Positions 34,670 through 43,484 are shown, counted from the first letter of the stretch. The stretch is 64,000 nt of DNA from Scandinavium sp002470465 (GCF_040750395.1 NZ_JBFLVD010000019.1:1-64000); one strand, 5' to 3'. The notes: generated from the letters alone by a model not told the origin. Program-made: numbers and translations.

Positions 34670-35656
34670 ATGCAGCTCCCCAATACTGATAAACGCGCCG
34701 CCTGGCTTGATGACGAACAGCGGCAGACCGTGCGGCTCCTCGCCAGAGGCTGGCTGTGGCGCAGCGAACTGCCCACCTGGCTGTTGATGGGCGTAATTTA
34801 CGGCGGCTGGTTTACGACGGTTACGTATCACGCCACGCTGGGGCTTTTTGCCTCGACCACGCTGCTTATCTTCTTCACCACCTGGTATATGTCTTTCCAG
34901 CACGAGCTGATTCACGGGCACCCAACGCGCTGGCCGCGCGTCAATCAGCTGTTTGGCCTTTTGCCGCTGGCAGTGTGGTATCCCTTTGGCCTCTATCGCG
35001 ATTCTCATCTTGCCCACCATCGCAATCAGCTGTTAACCGTTCCGGGCAAAGATCCTGAAACTTATTACTTTTCTGCCGAACGCTGGCAGCGGTTCAGCGA
35101 GTGGCAGCAGCGTGTTATTCACCTGCGGAACACTTTTCCGGGCCGCCTGCTGTTGGCCCCGCTGCTGGATATTTTTGGCGTGCTGGCGGGCATGGCAACC
35201 TCCTTCCGGCAAGGGGAGCGACGCGCGATAGCGATGTGGCTGGTGCATTTCTCACTGCTGGGGCTGATGTGCGCCTGGCTGGCACAAAAGGAGTTTTCCG
35301 TTCTCTGGTATCTGCTGGCGGTCAGCTACCCGGCGCTGGCTATGACCAAAGTGCGCTCGTTTCTGGAACACCGTGCAGCGGAAGATCCGCTGGCCCGATC
35401 GGCCATCACCGAAACCTCGCTGCTCTGGCGTCTGCTGTTTCTCAATCTGAACTATCATTCGGTACATCACGATTTGCCCGGCGTGCCGTGGTACGGCCTG
35501 CGTAAAGTGTGGCTGCGCGATAAAGCACGCTACGCCACGCGCAATCAGGGTTTCGTGGTAAAAGGCTATCGCGAATGGTGGCGCAATTATCGGTTCCGGC
35601 CGGTGGACGTCACCGTTCATCCGGCAAGCGGCGGGGGAGAACAGCATGAGCGCTAA
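34670..35656 (+). CDS. Membrane fatty-acid desaturase-like protein
   Basis: 328-residue integral membrane protein of the fatty-acid desaturase/hydroxylase-like superfamily. Three histidine clusters that would bind a di-iron centre are present: HELIHGH (78-84), HLAHH (113-117) and HSVHH (263-267). Hydrophobic helices lie around 37-70 and 190-225. The substrate cannot be told from sequence; lipid desaturation or hydroxylation are candidates. No ferredoxin or reductase gene adjoins. The start at 34670 has only a weak ribosome site. The last 11 bases overlap the next gene, implying coupled expression. In E. coli this place holds yigF and yigG, which are absent here. Confidence 0.82.
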   Translation: MQLPNTDKRAAWLDDEQRQTVRLLARGWLWRSELPTWLLMGVIYGGWFTTVTYHATLGLFASTTLLIFFTTWYMSFQHELIHGHPTRWPRVNQLFGLLPLAVWYPFGLYRDSHLAHHRNQLLTVPGKDPETYYFSAERWQRFSEWQQRVIHLRNTFPGRLLLAPLLDIFGVLAGMATSFRQGERRAIAMWLVHFSLLGLMCAWLAQKEFSVLWYLLAVSYPALAMTKVRSFLEHRAAEDPLARSAITETSLLWRLLFLNLNYHSVHHDLPGVPWYGLRKVWLRDKARYATRNQGFVVKGYREWWRNYRFRPVDVTVHPASGGGEQHER

Positions 35657-36380
35657 TATTGCCTTTCCGATGTACGACATTCAGCCTGCCGCCACCGATG
35701 CGCTGGCGAAAGCCGTTCAGCGCTATTTTCCCGGCGCACGCTTTCAGCGTCCGGCCGATCTGCTTTCACACTGGCGTGATGACGATTTACTGCTGAGTCA
35801 GACCTGCGGCTATCCGCTGGTCACGCTGCTGCCGGACGTTCAGGTCGTTGGGCAGTTTCACTACACGGCTCCGGGCTGTGAAGCGGGAAACTACCGCAGC
35901 ACGCTGATGGCGAGGCGGGAAGATGCCGGGCAATCGCTGGCCGATTTTCGCGGGCGAATTGCTGCTGCAAACTCACCTGATTCACAGTCGGGCTATCATG
36001 CGCTGCGCAACAGCACCGGCCACGACGATGCGCATTTTCGCTCAATTGTCTGGAGCGGCAGCCATCGCCACTCGCTGGCTTTGCTGCAAAACGGCACTGC
36101 GGATCTTGCCGCTATCGACTGCGTCAGCCTGGCGCTTTTTGAACATTACATACCGCAGGCGCTTACTGGCCTGAAGGCGATCGGTGAAACGGCGTTAACG
36201 CCGGGCCTGCCACTGATAACCTCAAAGCACACCTCGGCAGAAACGCTGGCAGCGCTGCGAGAAGTTTTAGGCAAGCTGGCAGGAGAGAAGGCGATCGCGG
36301 AACCGTTGCTTATCGGCGGCTTCAGCGCTGCAAGCCGCCGTGATTACGACGTAATACTTAAAGCCAGTTCTTACGCTTGA
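35646..36380 (+). CDS. PhnD-like phosphate/phosphonate binding-protein family member
   Basis: 244-residue protein with the PhnD-type periplasmic-binding fold: YDIQPAATDALAKAV at the N-terminus, LLLSQTCGYPLVTLL near 50, ANSPDSQSGYHALR near 115, and DLAAIDCVSLALFE near 157. Unlike transporter binding proteins it has no signal peptide or lipobox, and no permease or ATPase gene adjoins. It may therefore be a cytoplasmic sensor or enzyme domain. GGGGGAG precedes its ATG, which lies inside the end of the desaturase-like gene. Its last 23 bases overlap the 3' end of convergent corA. Confidence 0.8.
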   Translation: MSANIAFPMYDIQPAATDALAKAVQRYFPGARFQRPADLLSHWRDDDLLLSQTCGYPLVTLLPDVQVVGQFHYTAPGCEAGNYRSTLMARREDAGQSLADFRGRIAAANSPDSQSGYHALRNSTGHDDAHFRSIVWSGSHRHSLALLQNGTADLAAIDCVSLALFEHYIPQALTGLKAIGETALTPGLPLITSKHTSAETLAALREVLGKLAGEKAIAEPLLIGGFSAASRRDYDVILKASSYA

Positions 36381-37308
36381 AGTAGAGGTACGGGGCAAGG
36401 CCCGCGAGGATCATCACCACAATCGCCGCCGGGTAGCCGAAGCTGAAGTGCAGCTCGGGCATAAACTCAAAGTTCATCCCGTAGCTTGAAGCCACAAGCG
36501 TCGGCGGCAGGAACACCACCGAGACCACCGAGAAGATCTTGATGATGCGGTTCTGCTCAATGTTGATAAAGCCCATCGCCGCCTGCATCAGGAAGTTCAC
36601 CTTCTGGAACAGGGATTCGTTGTGCGGCAGCAGAGATTCGATATCTCGCAGGATTTCACGCGCCTGCTCCAGCTGAACGGCCGGTAAACGCGCTTTGCGC
36701 ACCAGGAAGTTCAGCGCTCGCTGGGTATCCATCAGACATAAACGCACCTTCCAGCCGATATCTTCCAGCTCCGCCAGGGTGGAGAGCGCTTCATCGTACT
36801 CATCGCCCTGATGGCCTTCCATGATCACCCGACTCAGCTTTTCCAGATCGCTGTAGATGTTTTCGATTTCATCCGCCAGCTGTTCGATTTTGGTTTCGAA
36901 CAAATCGAGCAGCAGCTCAAACGCGTTGCCGTCCACCATCTCCTGGTTGCGGGAACGCATGCGATACAGGCGAAACGCGGGCAGTTCGCGCTCGCGCAGG
37001 GTGAACAGACGGCCTTCGCGAATGGTGAACGCCACGGTAGAGTTCCCCGCGTGATCGTCCGCATCTTCAAAGAAGAAGAAGGAGTGAATATGCAAACCGT
37101 CTTCGTCTTCAAAGAAACGAGCGGACGCTTCGATGTCTTCCAGTTCAGGGCGTGTTGCCAGGTTCTGACCGAGCTCTGTCTGTACGCGGTTACGTTCTTC
37201 ATCGTCCGGCTCCACCAAATCGACCCACACCGAGGTGGCGAGGTGCTTGATGTCATCGGACTCAAGACGCGTTAAGCGGTTGTTTTCCAGTTGAAATGCG
37301 CTCAGCAT
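36358..37308 (-). CDS. corA: Magnesium/cobalt/nickel transporter CorA
   Basis: 316-residue pentameric magnesium channel of the inner membrane. A large cytoplasmic funnel domain (about 1-255) is followed by two C-terminal helices, with the selectivity motif YGMNFEFMPE (GMN near residue 280) between them and a basic end FKRKNWL. The start ATG at 37308 gives the family length; a longer in-frame reading adds 19 residues. Positions about 15-22 differ from E. coli while the rest is highly conserved. A 350-base leader with a short peptide and hairpin precedes it. Confidence 0.97.
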   Translation of the reverse strand: MLSAFQLENNRLTRLESDDIKHLATSVWVDLVEPDDEERNRVQTELGQNLATRPELEDIEASARFFEDEDGLHIHSFFFFEDADDHAGNSTVAFTIREGRLFTLRERELPAFRLYRMRSRNQEMVDGNAFELLLDLFETKIEQLADEIENIYSDLEKLSRVIMEGHQGDEYDEALSTLAELEDIGWKVRLCLMDTQRALNFLVRKARLPAVQLEQAREILRDIESLLPHNESLFQKVNFLMQAAMGFINIEQNRIIKIFSVVSVVFLPPTLVASSYGMNFEFMPELHFSFGYPAAIVVMILAGLAPYLYFKRKNWL

Positions 37309-37429
37309 GACCGGGACTCCCAATGCAAAAAATGATCGGACGGTACGTTGGGCACACAGAAACAATGGGGGTTTCAGACCATTAAGCCTGACTCAGTGCG
37401 ACGGGAAAAACGCGTGTCGCTGACAACCT

Positions 37430-37514
37430 CTAAGGCCATCAGCGTTGGGTGATAGCCTTAGGAGTTGTTCCTGGATTGCAGGAAGTTGAGCCAGCATCTA
37501 CTGGGTGTGTCCAA
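37430..37514 (-). promoter_or_regulatory. corL: corA leader: CorL-like peptide and hairpin
   Basis: On the minus strand, AGAGGAC precedes a TTG start at 37512-37514 and an 18-codon frame, MDTPSRCWLNFLQSRNNS, ending at 37458-37460. Just after it a stem CTAAGGC/GCCTTAG pairs 37430-37436 with 37455-37461, the upstream arm overlapping the peptide stop. In Salmonella a leader peptide, CorL, couples its translation to Rho-dependent termination of corA; the position here suggests the same. The peptide name rests on this context. Confidence 0.6.
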
Positions 37515-37546
37515 GGTATCAGTCCTCTTAGCGTAATCGTGGGCGC

Positions 37547-37575
37547 ATGTTACGCCAGCCTAAATGAAGCGTCAA
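37547..37575 (-). promoter_or_regulatory. corA promoter
   Basis: On the minus strand TTGACG (37570-37575), a 17-base spacer and TAACAT (37547-37552) form a good sigma-70 promoter upstream of the leader peptide. It places about 230 bases of untranslated leader before corA. Nothing else was recognised between here and uvrD. Confidence 0.7.
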
Positions 37576-37662
37576 CACGCAACGAAACGCCAGAGAGTTT
37601 TTCCTCCCCTCTGGCCAGTAAGATTAGCAGAACGTTGCAAATTTATGATGAATTTCTGAAAG

Positions 37663-39825
37663 TTACGCGTTTTCGAGACGGGCGTAGGCGGCGACCAGCC
37701 ATTTGATCCCCTGCCCCTGAAACGCCACCTGCAAACGGCTGTGCTCACCGCTGCCTTCCAGATTGACGATGGTGCCTTCGCCAAATTTCGGGTGCCGTAC
37801 GCGCTGGCCCAGCTTGTAGCCGGTGTCGTTTTCCGCCATCGGTGTGCCCATTCGCTGATGGCTAACCGGGCGGCTCACCGTAGCGCGAAGGCGGACTTCC
37901 TCGACGCAGGCTTCCGGCAGCTCGCCGATAAAGCGTGACGGACGGTGATACACTTCTTTGCCGTAAAGGCGGCGGGTTTCTGCGTAGGTCAGCGTCAGCT
38001 TCTGCATCGCACGCGTCACGCCGACGTAGGCCAGACGGCGCTCTTCTTCCAGGCGCCCGCCCTCATCCAACGACATCTGGCTCGGGAACATGCCTTCTTC
38101 CATGCCAACGATAAACACCTGCGGGAACTCCAGCCCTTTCGCCGAGTGCAGCGTCATCAGCTGAACCGCGTCCTGCCAGGTGTCCGCCTGCCCTTCGCCC
38201 GCTTCCAGCGCCGCGTGGGACAGGAACGCCTGCAGAGGCATCAGGTCTTCTTCTTCATCGTTGTAGCTGAACTGGCGCGTCGCCGTCACCAGTTCCTCTA
38301 AGTTTTCAATACGGGTCTGGCCTTTTTCACCCTTCTCCTGCTCGTACATCATGAACAGGCCGGAATCTTTGATTACGCGGTCAGTCTGCACGTGCAGCGG
38401 CATATCCGCCGTTTCCTGGGAAAGCGCTTCGATAAGCTCCATAAAGCGCTGTAACGCGCTGGCTGCACGCCCGGCAAGCGCCTTGTCTTTCAGCAGCTCA
38501 CGGCAGGCCTGCCACAGCGTCAGCTGGCGATCGCGCGAAGTCTGGCGCACCACGTCGAGCGTACGATCGCCAATACCGCGCGTTGGCGTGTTGACCACGC
38601 GCTCAAACGCGGCGTCGTCGTTGCGGTTGGCAATCAGGCGCAGGTAGGCGAGCGCATCCTTGATTTCCTGACGTTCGAAGAAGCGCATACCGCCGTAGAT
38701 GCGATACGGCATGCTGACCTGCAGCAGTGCCTCTTCCAGCACGCGCGACTGGGCGTTGCTGCGGTAGAGAATGGCGCACTGTTCCAGCGCGCCGCCGTTG
38801 TCCTGCCAGGTTTTGATGCGGTTGACCACGAAGCGGGCTTCGTCGAGTTCGTTGAAAGCGCAGTAGAGTGAAATGGGCTCACCGTCAACGCCGTCAGTCC
38901 ACAGCTTTTTGCCCAGTCGCCCGTTGTTGTTTTCAATCAGGGCGTTAGCAGCGCTAAGGATGTTGCTGGTTGAGCGGTAGTTCTGCTCAAGACGAATAGT
39001 TTCCGCACCGGGGAAATCATTGAGGAAGCGCTGGATGTTTTCCACCTGCGCGCCGCGCCAGCCGTAAATGGACTGATCGTCATCACCGACGATCATCACC
39101 TTGCCGGTGTCGCCCGCCAGCATGCGGATCCAGGCGTACTGAATGTTGTTGGTATCCTGGAATTCGTCGACGAGAATATTGGTGAAGCGTTCGCGGTAGT
39201 GCTGAAGGATATGCGGCTTATTGAGCCACAGCTCGTGCGCGCGCAGCAACAGCTCGGCGAAATCCACCAGCCCTGCGCGATCGCACGCCTCCTGGTAAGC
39301 CTTATAAATACTCTGCCAGGTCTGTTCGACCGGATTGCCGAAGCTCTGAATATGATGCGGACGCAGGCCTTCATCTTTCTGGCCGTTGATGTACCACATT
39401 GCCTGCCGTGCGGGCCACTGCTTCTCATCAAGGTTCATCGCCTTCATCAGGCGCTTCAGCAAACGCAGCTGATCTTCGCTGTCGAGGATCTGGAAATCCT
39501 GCGGCAGGCTGGCATCCAGATGGTGCGCACGCAGCAGGCGGTGCGCCAGCCCGTGGAAGGTGCCCACCCACATGCCGCCCTGTGACGAGCCCATCAGCTG
39601 CGCGATACGGTGACGCATTTCCGCCGCTGCTTTGTTGGTAAACGTCACCGCCATGATCGAATACGGCGAGCAGTTCTCCACGCTCTGTAGCCAGGCGATG
39701 CGGTGAACCAGCACGCGCGTCTTACCACTGCCCGCCCCTGCCAGCACCAGCAGGTTAGTGCGTTTAGCCGCCACGGCTTCGCGCTGTTTGTCATTAAGGC
39801 TGTCGAGCAGGTAAGAAACGTCCAT
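37663..39825 (-). CDS. uvrD: DNA helicase II UvrD
   Basis: 720-residue superfamily 1 helicase of nucleotide-excision and mismatch repair. Walker A LAGAGSGKTRVLVHRI (near residue 30), motif Ia VTFTNKAAAEMRHRI, motif II VDEFQDTN, motif III GDDDQSIYGWRGA, motif IV RLEQNYRST, and motifs V/VI LMTLHSAKGLEFP and VGVTRAMQ are all present; the C-terminal Tudor-like segment YKLGQRVRHPKFGEGTI binds RNA polymerase. The start at 39825 (MDVSYLL) matches the family. It has its own LexA-controlled promoter, with a REP sequence in the leader. Confidence 0.98.
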   Translation of the reverse strand: MDVSYLLDSLNDKQREAVAAKRTNLLVLAGAGSGKTRVLVHRIAWLQSVENCSPYSIMAVTFTNKAAAEMRHRIAQLMGSSQGGMWVGTFHGLAHRLLRAHHLDASLPQDFQILDSEDQLRLLKRLMKAMNLDEKQWPARQAMWYINGQKDEGLRPHHIQSFGNPVEQTWQSIYKAYQEACDRAGLVDFAELLLRAHELWLNKPHILQHYRERFTNILVDEFQDTNNIQYAWIRMLAGDTGKVMIVGDDDQSIYGWRGAQVENIQRFLNDFPGAETIRLEQNYRSTSNILSAANALIENNNGRLGKKLWTDGVDGEPISLYCAFNELDEARFVVNRIKTWQDNGGALEQCAILYRSNAQSRVLEEALLQVSMPYRIYGGMRFFERQEIKDALAYLRLIANRNDDAAFERVVNTPTRGIGDRTLDVVRQTSRDRQLTLWQACRELLKDKALAGRAASALQRFMELIEALSQETADMPLHVQTDRVIKDSGLFMMYEQEKGEKGQTRIENLEELVTATRQFSYNDEEEDLMPLQAFLSHAALEAGEGQADTWQDAVQLMTLHSAKGLEFPQVFIVGMEEGMFPSQMSLDEGGRLEEERRLAYVGVTRAMQKLTLTYAETRRLYGKEVYHRPSRFIGELPEACVEEVRLRATVSRPVSHQRMGTPMAENDTGYKLGQRVRHPKFGEGTIVNLEGSGEHSRLQVAFQGQGIKWLVAAYARLENA

Positions 39826-39862
39826 TGGCACCGCCGGGTTGAAATAGGGTAAACAGCGGAAC

Positions 39863-39888
39863 GCCCGGTGGCGCTTCGCTTACCGGGC
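39863..39888. repeat. REP element in the uvrD leader
   Basis: GCCCGGT/ACCGGGC pairs across 39863-39888, with the REP-type CTACG following. It lies between the LexA box/promoter and the uvrD start, so it would be transcribed as a stable hairpin in the 5' leader. Confidence 0.7.
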
Positions 39889-39934
39889 CTACGCGATTGT
39901 AGGGCGGATAAGCTTGTGCGCCTCCGCCAAAACC

Positions 39935-39950
39935 CTGGAATTTTATACAG
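39935..39950 (-). promoter_or_regulatory. LexA (SOS) box of uvrD
   Basis: On the minus strand CTGTATAAAATTCCAG matches the SOS consensus CTGT-N8-ACAG except in the last half-site, which is CCAG. The E. coli uvrD box likewise ends CCAG. It lies 110 bases before the uvrD start, so uvrD is inferred to be SOS-inducible here too. Confidence 0.8.
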
Positions 39951-39962
39951 AACTGCTGGTGA

Positions 39963-40679
39963 TTATATCAGCGTGGTGAGGGATGCCAACCGTGAAATTT
40001 CGATGTGCGGCAGAAGGCGGCTGTCGCGGATTTGCATCAGATCGCCGTCGAGCAAATTGATCCAGCAGGCCTGCATCCCGCAGCGAACAGCACCGGCGAC
40101 GTCCGTTGTCAGGTCATCACCGACGTGTAAAATCTGCGACAGCGGCACATCCAGTCGCTCTGCCGCCAGATGGTACATGTCGCTGAACGGCTTTGAGCGT
40201 CCATCCGGGCCCGCGCGCAGAACAAACTTAAAATAGTCGTTCAGGCCAAACAGTTCAGGCTGCGCGTTGCCGTTGGTGATCGCTACAAGCGGCCATTTTT
40301 CCGCGAGCTTCGCCAGCGCGTCGTGGGTTTCCTGCGGCACGTCAATGGCGCTGCGCCATTTGGCGAAGTTCGCCATCGCCGCGTTGACGCCCACGTCAGC
40401 TTCGCTGGCCGAAAGCCCGGCGTTGAGCATCGCCTGCTCCACCGCCCGGCGACGCCATTCGGTCACGTCGTGGTAAATTTCTGGCTCCGCCTGGCGCAGC
40501 GCATTGCGCAGTTGCTGAAAATCGCTGTTCTCAATCTCGCTCAGGGCGGGATGGTAGCTACGCACGAATGCCAGCAACTCTTTCTCCGTGCGGCGAATCA
40601 CCTGGCGGTTATCGTAGAGCGTGTCGTCAAGATCGAACGTCAGGGCAGCTATCTGGCCCAATGGACGGTAAAAACGCAT
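39963..40679 (-). CDS. yigB: HAD-family phosphatase YigB
   Basis: 238-residue HAD-superfamily hydrolase. Motif I is LTFDLDDTLYDNRQV near residue 15, motif II VAITNGNAQPE, Lys in GRSKPFSDMYH, and motif IV ILHVGDDLTTDVAGAV. The E. coli protein is the main FMN phosphatase in riboflavin synthesis. Its start overlaps the xerC stop by one base, in the dapF-yigA-xerC-yigB run. Confidence 0.95.
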   Translation of the reverse strand: MRFYRPLGQIAALTFDLDDTLYDNRQVIRRTEKELLAFVRSYHPALSEIENSDFQQLRNALRQAEPEIYHDVTEWRRRAVEQAMLNAGLSASEADVGVNAAMANFAKWRSAIDVPQETHDALAKLAEKWPLVAITNGNAQPELFGLNDYFKFVLRAGPDGRSKPFSDMYHLAAERLDVPLSQILHVGDDLTTDVAGAVRCGMQACWINLLDGDLMQIRDSRLLPHIEISRLASLTTLI

Positions 40680-41581
40680 TATTTCCCCCGTTTTGCGCGT
40701 GGATGCGCTTTGTCGTACACCGAGGCAAGGTGTTGAAAATCAAGATGGGTATAGATTTGGGTGGTCGACAGATTAGCGTGACCGAGCAGCTCCTGCACGC
40801 CGCGCAGATCGCCGCTGGATTCCAGCATGTGCGTGGCAAAGGAGTGGCGCAATTTGTGCGGATTCACGTGGCTGTTCAGCCCTTGCTTGATGCCCCACTC
40901 CGCGAAGCGCTTCTGCACGTTACGCGCCGAAATACGCTTGCCGAGCTTCGATAAAAAGAGCGCGTCTTCTTCCGTGCCAAACAGCCCGCGCAAATCCAGC
41001 CAGTGCTCGATCCAGTGCACCGCATTGCGGCCAATTGGCAGGCGGCGCTCTTTGCTGCCCTTGCCCATCACCCACACTTCACCGGACTCCAGATCGAGAT
41101 GCTTCAGATCCAGCCCAACCAGCTCCGATAAACGCAGGCCCGCGCCGTACATCACTTCCAGCATCGCGCGGTCGCGTACCGCCAGTGGGTCGTTGAGATC
41201 AATATCCAGCAGACGGTTCACGTCGTCGACGTCGATATTTTTCGGCAGATGGCGCGCGGCCTTCGGTGCAGAAACGGCTTTGGCCGGGTTCGCCGGAAGT
41301 TCGCCCTGGCTGACCAGCCAGTCAAAGAAGCTACGCAGGGCAGAAAGACGCAATGAGAGGCTTGCCGGGCTCAGGCCTTTACGGCGGCTGCGTACGGCGA
41401 AACTGCGAACGATAGCCACGTCGCATTGCTGCCAGCTCGTGACCCGCATCTCTTCGGCCAGTGCAATGATGGCATCAAGCTGGCGCTGATAGTTGAGTAA
41501 GGTGATCGGACTGAGCTGGCGTTCGACGCCGAGATAGCGCAGGAAGCGCGTGGTCGGTTCCGTCAGCGCTGCGGGCGTCAT
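40679..41581 (-). CDS. xerC: Tyrosine recombinase XerC
   Basis: 300-residue site-specific recombinase that, with XerD at dif, resolves chromosome dimers. An N-terminal SAM-like core-binding domain (about 1-100) precedes the catalytic domain with Arg in YGAGLRLSELVGL, Lys in GKGSKERRLPIG, the H-x-x-R pair in HKLRHSFATHMLES, His in LLGHANLSTTQIYTHLDF and the nucleophile Tyr in the same segment. Its ATG overlaps the yigA stop by 4 bases. Confidence 0.98.
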   Translation of the reverse strand: MTPAALTEPTTRFLRYLGVERQLSPITLLNYQRQLDAIIALAEEMRVTSWQQCDVAIVRSFAVRSRRKGLSPASLSLRLSALRSFFDWLVSQGELPANPAKAVSAPKAARHLPKNIDVDDVNRLLDIDLNDPLAVRDRAMLEVMYGAGLRLSELVGLDLKHLDLESGEVWVMGKGSKERRLPIGRNAVHWIEHWLDLRGLFGTEEDALFLSKLGKRISARNVQKRFAEWGIKQGLNSHVNPHKLRHSFATHMLESSGDLRGVQELLGHANLSTTQIYTHLDFQHLASVYDKAHPRAKRGK

Positions 41582-42285
41582 ACGCGCTCGACCCAGCGTT
41601 CCAGCAAACCGGGCAGTAGCAGAGAGATTTCCTGCAAGAGATGCGTGCCCTGGCCCGCCTGATAGTGGTGCGCGTCGCGGCTGCTGAACAGCACCACGCC
41701 AAGATCGCCGTCGCTGCCGAGCATCGACATGGCAACGGAGCCAATCGCCTTCGCTTCCGGCATCATCACCAGCAGTTCCGGGCCGTTCAGCGAGCCAAGG
41801 AAATGCCGCTCATGCCCGAGGCGCTGGATGCGAATCGGTTCGAACGCCTGGCGGGATAGCGCCAGCTGAGTAAATTTTGACGGAGCGCCAATGCGCCAGC
41901 GATCGGCAAACAACCGCACGGTGGCGCCCGCAAGGCCAAGCTCACGTGCCCAGCGGTGAAAACGGTTGAGCATATCATCGAGGCTTTCGGCCGCCGCCAG
42001 ACGCGTTTGCAGCTCCAGCAGACGGTAGAACAGGCTTTCGTTGGCCGTCGCCTGCTCCACCAACAGCGTCATGTTTTCTTCCAGCGCGTTAATGTGATTT
42101 CGCGCGCGCGCCATGTGCCATTCAACCAGTGATACCGTGCCGCGCACCGGGTGTGGAACACGCATGTGCTCCACTACCGGGGCGTTACGAATGAAAAATT
42201 CAGGATGTTGCAGCAGATAGTCGACGACCGCGCGGTCATCCAGCGCGTTCAGCTCCGTCAGTTGCTCTTCCCCTGGCTGTTTCAT
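41578..42285 (-). CDS. yigA: DUF484 family protein YigA
   Basis: 235-residue cytoplasmic protein of the DUF484/GAF-like family. The N-terminal segment VVDYLLQHPEFFIRNAPVVE is diagnostic, followed by a helix (about 60-110) and a GAF-like fold with GSVAMSMLGSDGDLGVVLFS. The function is unknown. It is conserved between dapF and xerC across gammaproteobacteria and overlaps both by 4 bases, so it is translated as part of the operon. Confidence 0.93.
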   Translation of the reverse strand: MKQPGEEQLTELNALDDRAVVDYLLQHPEFFIRNAPVVEHMRVPHPVRGTVSLVEWHMARARNHINALEENMTLLVEQATANESLFYRLLELQTRLAAAESLDDMLNRFHRWARELGLAGATVRLFADRWRIGAPSKFTQLALSRQAFEPIRIQRLGHERHFLGSLNGPELLVMMPEAKAIGSVAMSMLGSDGDLGVVLFSSRDAHHYQAGQGTHLLQEISLLLPGLLERWVERV

Positions 42286-43106
42286 AAATGTATAAATCCG
42301 TCGTAGACGTGTGCCGCCGGGCCAGTCATATACAACGGTTGACCCGGTCCTTTCCAGGCGATATCAAGACGCCCGCCTGGCAATTCCACGCGTACCTCTT
42401 CGGCCAGCAAGCCTTGCTGAATTCCGACCGCCACCGCCGCACATGCGCCGCTGCCGCAAGCCTGGGTTTCCCCTGCGCCTCGTTCATAAACGCGCAAGCG
42501 GATGTGATTGCGGTTCACCACCTGCATAAACCCGATATTGGCACGCTCCGAAAAACGCTCATGGCTTTCCAGAACCGGTCCTAATGTTTCTACCGCAGCG
42601 GTATCGACATTATCGACCTGAATGACGCAGTGCGGGTTGCCCATAGAAACTACGCCGCACAATACTGTCTGCTCAGCCGCACGCATAATATAGGTCTTTT
42701 CCGCTTTGTTGGCGCGGAACGGTACCTGTGAAGGCTCAAAGTTGGGCTCGCCCATATTCACCCGCACCAGGTCGTCATCCGTTACGCTTAATACCATGCG
42801 CCCGTTGGCGGTACTGACGCGAATATCACGTTTATTGGTCAGGCCTTTGATACGCACAAAGCGTGCGAAGCAGCGTGCACCGTTGCCGCACTGGGACACT
42901 TCGCTGCCGTCGGCATTGAAGATGCGGTAATGAAAATCGAGGTCGGGATCGTACGGCGGCTCCACCACCAGCAGTTGATCAAAACCCACGCCCAGATGCC
43001 GATCGGCCAGACGGCGGATCAGATCCGGAGAAAAGAATACATTCTGCGTTACCGCATCGACGACCATGAAATCGTTGCCCAGGCCGTGCATTTTAGAGAA
43101 CTGCAT
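42282..43106 (-). CDS. dapF: Diaminopimelate epimerase DapF
   Basis: 274-residue PLP-independent epimerase converting LL- to meso-diaminopimelate for lysine and peptidoglycan. Two catalytic cysteines are visible in SEVSQCGNGARCFARF (near 73) and ETQACGSGACAAVA (near 217). The start MQFSKMHGLGNDF is chosen at 43106 to match the family; an ATG 12 bases upstream is in frame. It follows lptM by 36 bases. Confidence 0.97.
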   Translation of the reverse strand: MQFSKMHGLGNDFMVVDAVTQNVFFSPDLIRRLADRHLGVGFDQLLVVEPPYDPDLDFHYRIFNADGSEVSQCGNGARCFARFVRIKGLTNKRDIRVSTANGRMVLSVTDDDLVRVNMGEPNFEPSQVPFRANKAEKTYIMRAAEQTVLCGVVSMGNPHCVIQVDNVDTAAVETLGPVLESHERFSERANIGFMQVVNRNHIRLRVYERGAGETQACGSGACAAVAVGIQQGLLAEEVRVELPGGRLDIAWKGPGQPLYMTGPAAHVYDGFIHL

Positions 43107-43142
43107 CATTGATTCCACCCACGCAGAAATAGGGCTCAGGGA

Positions 43143-43346
43143 TCAGTAGTTCACCTGAGTCGGGCCACCGTTATCACCCCGATCGTTACGGGTCGGTTCG
43201 GTGCTCTGGGTACCAGGATTGACCGGTTGCGTCGGCGGCGCGGCCGTTTTATCGGCCGGCGGGAAATAGAGCGGCCCCTTCAGGCCACACCCTGAAAGGG
43301 TCGTTAACGCAGCCAAAAGGATCAGCGGTCGAAAGAGGTTGTTCAT
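43143..43346 (-). CDS. lptM: LPS-assembly lipoprotein LptM (YifL)
   Basis: 67-residue small lipoprotein. The signal peptide ends in the lipobox LSGCGLKGPL, so Cys20 is lipidated; the mature part is Pro/Thr/Asn-rich and unstructured. In E. coli LptM helps correct disulfide formation in the LPS transporter LptD at the outer membrane. The start at 43346 gives the expected short length; a much longer in-frame reading (120 residues) runs into the divergent cyaY start region and is rejected. First gene of the lptM-dapF operon. Confidence 0.93.
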   Translation of the reverse strand: MNNLFRPLILLAALTTLSGCGLKGPLYFPPADKTAAPPTQPVNPGTQSTEPTRNDRGDNGGPTQVNY

Positions 43347-43484
43347 GCTTAGAGTGCCTGTGGTTGATGCTTTCTGCTTTCTATCATCGCAGGAGAAGAC
43401 GTAAAAGCAAGCGTTTAGCACCGGACTGCAACGGGAATTGTTTCGCGTTATACTGCCGCCATCACCTGATAACGGAAAAGAACA

